The notes beneath the pieces were generated by a model. The model did no database searches. It was not told the origin of the DNA and worked only from the letters and a program-made list of their open reading frames with translations. Of a DNA stretch of 5,693 nt, positions 1 through 4,845 are shown piece after piece. The DNA is from Deltaproteobacteria bacterium (lineage in GTDB: Bacteria; Desulfobacterota; Dissulfuribacteria; Dissulfuribacterales; QOAL01): positions 1 through 5,693 of the forward strand of contig JAMOUE010000416.1 in NCBI GenBank assembly GCA_027068235.1. Reading direction: 5' to 3'. Every line of letters begins with the position of its first letter. Within the stretch, counting starts at the first letter, position 1. The position numbers and the translations under genes were made by a program.

Positions 1-2
1 AT

Positions 3-116
3 GGAAAAACTCCAGTGGAAACACTTCGTGACTACTATAAAACTCATCCTAAATTATTTAAAATAGATCCAGCTAATCTTACGGAACCTGACAAAAAATA
101 TTGGCTAAGCTATTGA
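3..116 (+). CDS. C-terminal end of a gene entering from the left; possibly an integrase-core transposase
   Basis: The frame starting at base 3 is open from the window edge to a TGA at 114-116 and gives 37 residues, beginning GKTPVETLRDYY and ending DKKYWLSY. The start lies outside the window. Integrase-core (rve-type DDE) transposases such as IS481 and IS3 relatives often end with an RPH...L.G.TP.E.L block, so GKTPVETL could be the tail of that block followed by a short extension. This is a resemblance from memory and the catalytic region is not visible. The composition (many K, D, P, Y) is protein-like rather than random. The next gene starts about 40 bp downstream on the same strand. Confidence 0.4.
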   Translation, partial: GKTPVETLRDYYKTHPKLFKIDPANLTEPDKKYWLSY

Positions 117-143
117 GGTTGCTTTCATTGATATTTTCTTTTG

Positions 144-150
144 AAGGAGA
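144..150 (+). promoter_or_regulatory. Shine-Dalgarno AAGGAGA that fixes the start of the metalloprotease-like gene
   Basis: AAGGAGA ends 5 bases before the ATG at 156. An in-frame TTG at 141 would give a product five residues longer, but it overlaps this ribosome-binding site and has no other upstream, so ATG 156 is the better start. Confidence 0.75.
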
Positions 151-155
151 CAGAT

Positions 156-1316
156 ATGGAGTGTGGCGTTCATAAAGTTATAACTGATTGTAAAGATTTT
201 TTTTTGGAGAATGAAATTTGGATTTTGTCTTTTTTAGGTGGGTTCCAGAGAGCTCATATTTATAAGAATATGGATCTAAGAGAGGAGTTTAAAAATTCCC
301 TAAAACAAGAAATCAGAAAAATAGTATTATCAAATTATGTAAATACTCGTGTTAGCACGAAACAACATATTGAAAACTTAGAATATATTATTGCCTGGTC
401 TACTAGCTCACCGTTTAACTCCATTTTGAGGGGTGGTAAGTTGCGATGGGGCGTAGTGCAAAAAATTTTTAATTTATATTTGAAATATTTATGGTGTTGG
501 GGGAGAATTCCTTCTCCTCCTCATTGTCCTTTTGATAGCTTTATTTTAAATCATTTGGGCTTTAACAGTAAGTGGACTCGAATGAATAGTAAAGCTGAAT
601 ATTTAGAATGGGTAGAGACAGCCGCTTCTCATGCCCAAAAGAAGGGCTTGTCGGTACCAGAATGGGAGTTGAGTGTTTATGAAAAAAATAGAATATTAAC
701 TCAAACAGAGTTCAATTGTCTAAGCATAGGTGATGACTTCATTGATTTTTTTGTTTTGCAAGCAGGTTTTCAAAAGAAAAATTTCCCAGAAATCATCTTA
801 TCATTTGAAAAGCCTCCATTGTTGCATAAGGCAGAACCTTATTGGGAATCTATTCCTATTGATGGTGTGTTGGGCCAATATGATTCGATTTATCAAAGGA
901 TTATTATTTATATTGTAGGTATCGATTGTTTACTCCAAAGATGGAATTTTGATTTTACTGATTTGATGTGTATTGTATTGTTGCATGAAATAGCTCATTG
1001 GATAACACATAAATTACCTCACTTATCGGCACAAGAATGGCCGTTAGATGACTATCTTTTTACTGTTTCTGAAGTACATGAAGGATTGGCACAAATTATA
1101 GTTTATTTGTATTTACAATATAAAGGTATCTCAAGTCTTAGAAGAACATTTAAACGTTTAACTCAATTACAACCGACTGCATATAATATTTATAACAAAA
1201 ATTTGTTTGGTAATTTGATTAAAAAAAATCATGTAAAAATTATGAATTCACTAATTACCTTAAGAAATAAAAGGAAATCTATATCGTCTCTAAATGAGTG
1301 GTTATCATTAATTTGA
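156..1316 (+). CDS. Two-domain protein: uncharacterised N-terminal domain plus HExxH zinc-metalloprotease-like domain
   Basis: The product has 386 residues from ATG 156. The C-terminal part has a zincin signature, LLHEIAHWITH, with HEIAH at residues 277-281. A second acidic block, SEVHEGLAQ, follows at about 305-313. E309 of EGLAQ (or E306) is a plausible third zinc ligand 25-28 residues on, as in gluzincin-type peptidases and similar to the spacing in ImmA/IrrE-like proteins. The N-terminal part contains a distinctive run at about 96-127 (GVVQKIFNLYLKYLW, then PSPPHCPFD) and VPEWELSVY at about 167-175. I recall similar NLYLKYLWC...PPHCP...EWEL sequences in uncharacterised bacterial proteins but can name no function. 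No signal peptide or clear membrane segment is seen, so it is probably cytoplasmic. The gene is visibly more AT-rich than the IS and cooC beside it, which suggests transfer. IS1182 debris begins within about 10 bp of its stop, so the last residues may have been altered by that insertion. The substrate is unknown. Confidence 0.8.
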   Translation: MECGVHKVITDCKDFFLENEIWILSFLGGFQRAHIYKNMDLREEFKNSLKQEIRKIVLSNYVNTRVSTKQHIENLEYIIAWSTSSPFNSILRGGKLRWGVVQKIFNLYLKYLWCWGRIPSPPHCPFDSFILNHLGFNSKWTRMNSKAEYLEWVETAASHAQKKGLSVPEWELSVYEKNRILTQTEFNCLSIGDDFIDFFVLQAGFQKKNFPEIILSFEKPPLLHKAEPYWESIPIDGVLGQYDSIYQRIIIYIVGIDCLLQRWNFDFTDLMCIVLLHEIAHWITHKLPHLSAQEWPLDDYLFTVSEVHEGLAQIIVYLYLQYKGISSLRRTFKRLTQLQPTAYNIYNKNLFGNLIKKNHVKIMNSLITLRNKRKSISSLNEWLSLI

Positions 1317-1323
1317 TAATATT

Positions 1324-1551
1324 GTAGCGACCCGTGAGAATGTCGTCTTCATGGCACTGTCAGCATATACTCGCCCTCATTTTACAACCATAGCCTCTTT
1401 TATCTCTTCCTTAGATAAAGAAGTAGTGCATCTTTTCAGGGATATTCTTCTGGTCTGTGACCAGATGGGCCTTATAGGCAAGGAGATGTTTGCCATTGAC
1501 GGATGCAAGTTGCCCTCCAATGCCTCAAAGGAGTGGAGTGGCACTAAGGCA
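1324..1551 (+). pseudogene. IS1182-type transposase fragment, truncated at both ends
   Basis: The frame reads RENVVFMALSAYTRPHFTTIA, then a stretch ending in KEMFAIDGCKLPSNASKEW and SGTKA. This is the N-terminal-to-catalytic junction typical of IS1182-family transposases; the Asp of FAIDG (codon 1498-1500) would be the first residue of the DDE triad. The usual N-terminal part, roughly 100 residues, is missing: the frame opens only at 1312, right after the metalloprotease gene. Beyond GTKA the family resemblance stops, and the second Asp and the Glu are absent. The frame stays open by chance to 1701 into the IS3 element. The ATG at 1351 is an internal Met, not a real start. The fragment was probably cut by the neighbouring IS3 insertion plus a deletion, since no continuation is found on the other side. 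Confidence 0.75.
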
Positions 1552-1654
1552 TTTTTGATTACTAGCCTGATAGGCCAAACTGAATACACGGCTAAGAAAT
1601 CCCCACGGGTATTGAGCCTGTGGGTTGTGAGGTGGTATCCCTTATTAGACAGTA

Positions 1655-1674
1655 GGCATTGTTCGCTTTCACTG
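1655..1674 (+). repeat. Left imperfect terminal inverted repeat of the IS3 element
   Basis: GGCATTGTTCGCTTTCACTG is an imperfect inverted match to 2839-2862, sharing GGCATT, TCGC and TTCACT, with a 4-base length difference. Its inner half is also the left arm of the hairpin in front of orfA. Confidence 0.5.
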
Positions 1675-1704
1675 TTTGATGTAATGGAAAAAGAACAGTG
1701 AAAG
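1666..1704 (+). promoter_or_regulatory. Perfect 11-bp hairpin over the orfA ribosome-binding site
   Basis: CTTTCACTGTT (1666-1676) is the exact reverse complement of AACAGTGAAAG (1694-1704), with a 17-nt loop. The right arm includes the first four bases of the orfA Shine-Dalgarno AAAGGAG (1701-1707). In an RNA started upstream, the stem would partly bury the ribosome-binding site. This resembles the protection against read-through expression known for other insertion sequences such as IS10 and IS50. The structure is seen directly; the role is inferred. Confidence 0.55.
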
Positions 1705-1714
1705 GAGAAAAGAG

Positions 1715-1993
1715 ATGGCCAAGAAGAAGTACAATGCAGCATTCAAGACCAAAGTTGCTATTGCAGCTATCAAGGGAGAGGAGACTACCAGTCAGATTGC
1801 ATCCAGATTTGGTATCCACCCTAGTCAGGTAAGACTTTGGAAGAGGCAATTTCTGGATAATGCCTCTGCTGTGTTTGAAAAGTCTCAGAAAAAGGAAAAG
1901 AAGCTTGAAAAGCAAGTCCAGGAGCTTTACCGGCAGATAGGCCAACTGACAGTGGAGAGGGATTTTTTAGCCAGAAAGTCCGGTCTACTATGA
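1715..1993 (+). CDS. IS3-family OrfA, DNA-binding helix-turn-helix protein
   Basis: The product has 92 residues, normal for IS3-family OrfA. It begins MAKKKYNAAFKTKVAIAAIK, the standard opening of this family. A helix-turn-helix lies at about residues 22-46 (TTSQIASRFGIHPSQVRLWK, W42 conserved). A lysine-rich, leucine-heptad coiled coil at about 54-84 fits the leucine zipper used for multimerisation. OrfA recognises the element's ends and, alone, usually acts as a regulator. AAAGGAG at 1701-1707 lies 7 bases before the ATG. Its TGA overlaps the orfB ATG in ATGA (1990-1993). A slippery heptamer at 1963-1969 allows a fused OrfAB. Confidence 0.92.
   Translation: MAKKKYNAAFKTKVAIAAIKGEETTSQIASRFGIHPSQVRLWKRQFLDNASAVFEKSQKKEKKLEKQVQELYRQIGQLTVERDFLARKSGLL
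1963..1969 (+). other. Programmed -1 ribosomal frameshift site U UUU UUA
   Basis: In the orfA frame the codons are GAT TTT TTA, so the heptamer T TTT TTA has the X XXY YYZ phasing required for simultaneous -1 slippage. The -1 frame is the orfB frame and is open from here through the orfB ATG with no stop. The fused product would have about 372 residues (85 from OrfA including the slippery codons, then 287), matching the usual size of IS3 transposases. IS3-family elements commonly make the active transposase this way, more often at A AAA AAG. Confidence 0.7.
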
Positions 1994-2832
1994 GCCAGAA
2001 GGAGAGGAAGGCTTTAGTAGAGCCGGAAAATAACCAATTGAGCATAAATAGCCAGTGTAGGTGTCTAGGCATTAGTAGGTCTTCTATTTATTACAAGGCC
2101 AGGAGTTTTTCTAAGAGGGATCTTGCCCTGATGAAGGCTATCGATGAGCAGTATTTAAAGACTCCCTACTATGGCAGGCGAAGGATGTGCCAAGCCCTTA
2201 GAAAACGAGGATTCCAAGTAGGGGAGAAAAAGATAAGACGCTTGATGAACCATATGGGGCTTAGAGCTATAGCTCCAGGGCCTTCTACCAGTAAAAAGGC
2301 TCCAGAACATAAAGTGTATCCCTACTTGCTTCGAGATATCACCGTCAATAGGGCCAACCAAGTATGGTGCACAGACATCACCTATATTCCCATAGACGGA
2401 GGCTTTATGTTTCTTTGTGTAATCATGGATTGGTATAGCCGAAAAATACTTGCCTGGAGCCTATCTAACACCCTGGATGCTGAGTTTTGTGTGACTTGTC
2501 TTGAGATGGCTCTCTCCCGACATGGAAGTCCTGAGATATTCAATTCGGATCAAGGTAGCCAATATACCAGTGAAGATTTCATTAACATCCTGAAGGACAA
2601 AGGTATAAAGATCAGCATGGATGGCAAAGGATGTTTTATGGATAACATCTTCATAGAGAGGCTCTGGCGGTCATTAAAATACGAGCTTATCTATATCCAG
2701 GAGTTTTCTTCAGTGCCTGAATTGCGATTAGGCCTTAAGAGATGGATTGAGCACTATAACCAGGATAGATTTCATCAAAGTCTCAACTACCAGACCCCTG
2801 ATGAAGTCTATGAGCTTGCCCTGGCAGCTTGA
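1990..2832 (+). CDS. IS3-family OrfB, DDE transposase catalytic subunit
   Basis: The product has 280 residues and is full length. An HTH_21-type region occupies about residues 45-95 (YYGRRRMCQALRKRGF, RRLMNHMGLRA). The integrase core follows with D129 in WCTDITYI, D187 in FNSDQGSQYT and E223 in FIERLWRSLKYE. D187 and E223 are separated by exactly 35 residues, the DD(35)E spacing of IS3 transposases. The C-terminus has the usual HYNQDRFHQSLNYQTPDEVY block. All catalytic residues are present, so the element may still be active. The enzyme cuts and joins element ends, normally as the OrfAB fusion. The ATG overlaps the orfA stop (ATGA), so it can also be made by translational coupling. Confidence 0.95.
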   Translation: MSQKERKALVEPENNQLSINSQCRCLGISRSSIYYKARSFSKRDLALMKAIDEQYLKTPYYGRRRMCQALRKRGFQVGEKKIRRLMNHMGLRAIAPGPSTSKKAPEHKVYPYLLRDITVNRANQVWCTDITYIPIDGGFMFLCVIMDWYSRKILAWSLSNTLDAEFCVTCLEMALSRHGSPEIFNSDQGSQYTSEDFINILKDKGIKISMDGKGCFMDNIFIERLWRSLKYELIYIQEFSSVPELRLGLKRWIEHYNQDRFHQSLNYQTPDEVYELALAA

Positions 2833-2838
2833 GGAAAA

Positions 2839-2862
2839 GAGTGAAGGCGATCAAAAAATGCC
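2839..2862 (-). repeat. Right imperfect terminal inverted repeat of the IS3 element
   Basis: This stretch lies 7 bp after the orfB stop. Its reverse complement contains GGCATT, then GATCGC, then TTCACT, matching the left repeat at 1655-1674. Its outer half also matches GGCATTTTTGAT at 1548-1559, which leaves the true left end ambiguous. Confidence 0.5.
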
Positions 2863-2897
2863 ATATCAACTGTACAAAGATTGGGGACCACTTCAGG

Positions 2898-3677
2898 TTA
2901 ACGTTCTTTCAAGAATTTTGAAAATATGTCAAAGGCCTGCCTTACCACTTGGCTGTCTTCAGGCAGGTCTAACAACGATTCTTGAGCCATCTCCTTTTGA
3001 AAGATATCATCACTTGCAGAGACGTAACCGCCAAACTCTAAATCCGTCTGTTTCACTGCATTTTGTACGTGTTTATCAAGGGCTTGTGGTATCGGTTCAG
3101 GAACACGATTGACAATCAGCACTTTCTTGCCAACATCAACCTGTAAGGCCTTGGTTAAGTCGGCTATTCTTGCAGCCGTTAGTACGCCTCTAGAAGATGG
3201 ATCAGAAACAACAAAAAGAGTGTGAATAGTCCTGAGATTAAGCCTGGAAAGGTGTTCCATGCCAGCCTCATTATCTACAAGGAGATAACGGTAGTTCCGT
3301 GCCAGTTTTTCCATGACCTGAGCAAGTATGGAGTTAGCCATGCAGTAACAACCTGGTCCCTCAGGCTGCCCCATGACAAGAAGATCAAAGCCTGTTGCTT
3401 CAATTACTGCCTGATTTATATGGAGTTCCATAAATTCATTCTTTGTCATGCCTTGGGGTGTTTCAGTTTTCATCTTATCCCTGATTTCTCCAAGGGTTAC
3501 ATCAACCTCAAGGCCTAATAGTTCATTGAGATTTGCATTCGCATCTGCGTCAACAGCAAGTACCGGGGTCATGTTGGATGAGACAAGATACTTTATTAAC
3601 AGGGCTGTGAGGGTTGTCTTTCCTGTTCCTCCCTTGCCAGCCATTGCTATGACATTAGCCCCTGTTTGTTGAACCAT
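2898..3677 (-). CDS. cooC: CooC/AcsF-family nickel-insertion ATPase for CO dehydrogenase
   Basis: The product has 259 residues, the normal length for CooC. It is a MinD/ParA-like P-loop ATPase with a deviant Walker A, AGKGGTGKTT (residues 13-22), VDADAN at 42-47, and the CooC hallmarks GPGCYCMAN (C110 and C112, the CxC metal-binding pair) and LLVDNEAGMEHLSR at 132-145. In characterised CooC the cysteine pair binds metal at the dimer interface, and ATP hydrolysis drives nickel delivery into the CODH C-cluster; AcsF does a related job for the acetyl-CoA synthase. The two cannot be separated here. The AAAAGGAG site (complement of 3687-3694) is 9 bases before the ATG. There is no signal peptide, so it is cytosolic. 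No CODH, acetyl-CoA synthase or ferredoxin gene is beside it, and the IS3 element lies just past its stop, so it may have been separated from its partners. Confidence 0.93.
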   Translation of the reverse strand: MVQQTGANVIAMAGKGGTGKTTLTALLIKYLVSSNMTPVLAVDADANANLNELLGLEVDVTLGEIRDKMKTETPQGMTKNEFMELHINQAVIEATGFDLLVMGQPEGPGCYCMANSILAQVMEKLARNYRYLLVDNEAGMEHLSRLNLRTIHTLFVVSDPSSRGVLTAARIADLTKALQVDVGKKVLIVNRVPEPIPQALDKHVQNAVKQTDLEFGGYVSASDDIFQKEMAQESLLDLPEDSQVVRQAFDIFSKFLKER

Positions 3678-3848
3678 TACGATATACTCCTTTTAGCCTT
3701 TAAATCCTGGGGTAGCAAAAAATTTCTATAATGTACCAAGTATTTACCCGTTTAACGATTTTTTCTCAAGTATGTCACTCCTCATGTATAGAGTTTTTTT
3801 CACCTTCTTACTGTGAAATATTACTTCGAAAAAGTTCAATATTCTTTG

Positions 3849-4059
3849 TATTACTGGGAGCGTAGAAGAGAAGACAAGTTGATTGCTGTCATTGCGAGGG
3901 GGTGCGAATGCGCCGACGAAGCAATCCCCACTGAAGGAGCAGGGTAGTTGGAGATTGCTCACAGCTGCTGCGCCGCCTCGCAATGACAGGAGGATTGCTT
4001 GCGGCCCTTCTGGGCCTGCAATGACGGCTCATGTCATCTAAAAAGGCTACTCAGTAATA
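3849..4059. repeat. MITE-like palindromic repeat, copy A (TATTACTG termini, three REP-type units)
   Basis: The stretch begins TATTACTG (3849-3856) and ends with its exact inverse CAGTAATA (4052-4059). The similarity runs further in: TATTACTGGGAGC on the left against TATTACTGAGTAGC read from the right. The outermost bases are TA, the target duplicated by IS630/mariner-type elements. Inside are three REP-like units. Unit 1 (3888-3929) starts GTCATTGCGAGG and ends GCAATCCCC. Unit 2 (3950-3987) is inverted, GGAGATTGC to CGCAATGAC. Unit 3 (3991-4025) is also inverted, AGGATTGC to GCAATGAC. No coding is apparent. A diverged copy lies at 4846-4999 on the other side of the pilin gene. Mobilisation by a transposase supplied elsewhere is inferred. 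Confidence 0.7.
4001..4019 (+). repeat. GC-rich hairpin within the third REP-type unit of copy A
   Basis: GGCCC (4003-4007), loop TTCT, GGGCC (4012-4016) form a perfect stem, extended by GC/GC with a one-base bulge. It is not followed by a T run, so it is not a classic terminator. Copy B has no counterpart. Confidence 0.6.
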
Positions 4060-4125
4060 AGAGGCAGTTTTTACAATGTCTATGGAGGCAACAGTACGTA
4101 ACAGTTACCAAAATTTTGTTTAATT

Positions 4126-4150
4126 AAAGACATTTTTTGTCAGTGTCTTT
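4126..4150 (+). promoter_or_regulatory. GACA/TGTC dyad upstream of the sigma-54 promoter: candidate activator site
   Basis: AAAGACA (4126-4132) is the inverse of TGTCTTT (4144-4150), and an extra TGTC lies at 4138-4141. This gives GACA-N5-TGTC and a following GTGTC (4143-4147). It sits about 100-120 bp upstream of the predicted start of transcription, the usual distance for a sigma-54 activator. PilR-type regulators of pilin genes are reported to bind repeated TGTC motifs, so a PilR-like site is plausible. The 7-bp stem followed by six T (4148-4153) could instead be a weak rho-independent terminator. Confidence 0.35.
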
Positions 4151-4223
4151 TTTCGTGTTTTCTATAACGCAACTTTTTTCATAGGTACTAACTAGATTTA
4201 GTAATTTTCTTTTTAGTCTTCTT

Positions 4224-4239
4224 TGGCACGCTAGCTGCT
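4224..4239 (+). promoter_or_regulatory. Sigma-54 (RpoN) -24/-12 promoter for the pilin gene
   Basis: TGGCACGCTAGCTGCT matches the consensus TGGCACG-N4-TTGCW at every conserved position except C for the first T of the -12 box. The key GG (4225-4226) and GC (4237-4238) are spaced exactly as required. The predicted start is near 4250, giving a leader of about 145 nt. Pilin genes in Pseudomonas and Geobacter are known RpoN targets, which supports the call. Confidence 0.75.
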
Positions 4240-4278
4240 TAATAAAAAATCAAAGCCTTGAATAAAAATAAAAAAATT

Positions 4279-4287
4279 AAGGAGGTG
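4279..4287 (+). other. Orphan Shine-Dalgarno sequence in the pilin leader
   Basis: AAGGAGGTG is an excellent anti-16S match about 30 nt after the predicted transcript start. No ATG, GTG or TTG sits at a normal distance downstream. The overlapping GTG (4285) would give only eight codons and is not in the pilin frame. It could be a relic, a ribosome standby site, or chance in an A/G-rich leader. Confidence 0.35.
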
Positions 4288-4379
4288 AAAAAAGAATTTA
4301 AGCTTCATTGATATTTGTTCGATTAGCAGAGAAATAAACTAAGAATTTAATTTTGAAAAACTTAAAGAAAACAAAACGT

Positions 4380-4385
4380 AGGAGG
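4380..4385 (+). promoter_or_regulatory. Shine-Dalgarno AGGAGG that fixes the pilin start
   Basis: AGGAGG lies 9 bases before the ATG at 4395, the first of three consecutive ATG codons. A longer in-frame version from TTG 4353 has no ribosome-binding site and would add 14 lysine/arginine-rich residues, so it is less likely. Confidence 0.8.
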
Positions 4386-4394
4386 ATTTTTAAA

Positions 4395-4820
4395 ATGATG
4401 ATGGAAAAATTTTTACCAAAGGCAAAGAAAGGTGAATCTGGTTTTACCTTAGTTGAATTGATGATTGTTATCGCAATTATCGGTATTTTGGCTGCAATTG
4501 CACTACCTCAGTATAATTCTTATAGGAAAAGGGCCAAGGCCAAATCTCTCATAGATTATGCTAGGGCTTGTGTAATGGAACAAGCCTCCTACTGCCAAGG
4601 TGATGACGAGGCTAATGATACAATATTGCGCAAGCTGACATCATGTGATAATGGTACAAAAGTAACGTTACCTTCTGGTGAAAATGCAACATGGGCCCAT
4701 AGCACAAATAATTGTACTGCCATTTCTGAAAAACTAAAAGCAAAGATTGATGGTACAGATTATAACGCTACTTGTAGTGGTGCATATAATGGTACTATTG
4801 AGTGTACTTTAACTCCATAG
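4395..4820 (+). CDS. pilA: Type IV major prepilin-like protein, six Cys and six N-x-T sequons
   Basis: The precursor has 141 residues. A 16-residue basic leader, MMMEKFLPKAKKGESG, is followed by the type III signal FTLVELMIVIAIIGILAAIA. Prepilin peptidase (PilD) would cut after G16 and methylate F1; E5 of the mature pilin is present. The hydrophobic helix holds the subunit in the inner membrane before assembly, and P22 is conserved. The mature form has 125 residues. It has Y24 and Y27 just after the hydrophobic stretch. Cysteines lie at mature 43, 51, 68, 91, 111 and 121, enough for three disulfides. Asn of N-x-T lies at 58, 70, 81, 90, 108 and 116. Expression is probably sigma-54 dependent. 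No pilus assembly gene is adjacent, and the unit is bracketed by two related repeats. Major versus minor pilin cannot be settled, though the strong promoter and ribosome site favour an abundant subunit. Confidence 0.93.
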   Translation: MMMEKFLPKAKKGESGFTLVELMIVIAIIGILAAIALPQYNSYRKRAKAKSLIDYARACVMEQASYCQGDDEANDTILRKLTSCDNGTKVTLPSGENATWAHSTNNCTAISEKLKAKIDGTDYNATCSGAYNGTIECTLTP

Positions 4821-4845
4821 TAAATATTCAATAAAGATCCGGCCA

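Larger units (their letters stand above)
1646..2876 (+). mobile_element. IS3-family insertion sequence (ends approximate)
   Basis: The element carries overlapping orfA and orfB in the IS3 arrangement with a complete DDE transposase. Its length of about 1.23 kb is normal for the family. The ends are judged from inverted similarity. The left part has GGCATTGTTCGCTTTCACTG (1655-1674); the right part, read in reverse complement from 2862 to 2839, has GGCATT, four extra T-rich bases, then GATCGCCTTCACTC. Further out, TAGACAGT (1646-1653) faces TGTACAGT (complement of 2869-2876). An alternative left end is GGCATTTTTGAT at 1548-1559, which matches the right-end GGCATTTTTTGAT with one gap. I found no convincing target-site duplication for either choice, so the boundaries are uncertain by about 100 bp on the left and 15 bp on the right. 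Confidence 0.75.

Noticed and set aside
730..918. 62-codon open frame inside the metalloprotease-like gene
   Set aside because: It is a different frame of a longer gene that has a good ribosome site and recognisable motifs.
1602..1624. CCCACGGG/CCTGTGGG hairpin between the IS1182 fragment and the IS3 element
   Set aside because: The stem is good with one G-T pair but has no T run and no gene to terminate; it may be a leftover of IS end DNA and cannot be assigned.
1377..1945. Two overlapping minus-strand open frames
   Set aside because: They lie antisense to recognisable transposase coding sequence and have no family features of their own.
3222..3672. Plus-strand open frames opposite cooC
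   Set aside because: They are shadows of a clearly identified CooC gene on the other strand.
3744..3983. Minus-strand open frame of 79 codons
   Set aside because: It runs through the palindromic repeat, its sequence is explained by REP-type units, and it has no ribosome site or family resemblance.
3849..4059. CRISPR array as explanation for the repeated GTCATTGC/GCAATGAC motifs
   Set aside because: The units are inverted relative to each other and there are no regular repeat-spacer intervals or cas genes.
4248..4260. Match to the IHF consensus WATCAANNNNTTR (AATCAAAGCCTTG)
   Set aside because: It lies at and after the predicted transcription start, not between activator site and promoter, and such matches are common by chance in AT-rich DNA.
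4353..4394. Longer pilin start at TTG 4353
   Set aside because: It has no Shine-Dalgarno, whereas AGGAGG at 4380 is correctly placed for ATG 4395; the leader from 4395 is of normal length.
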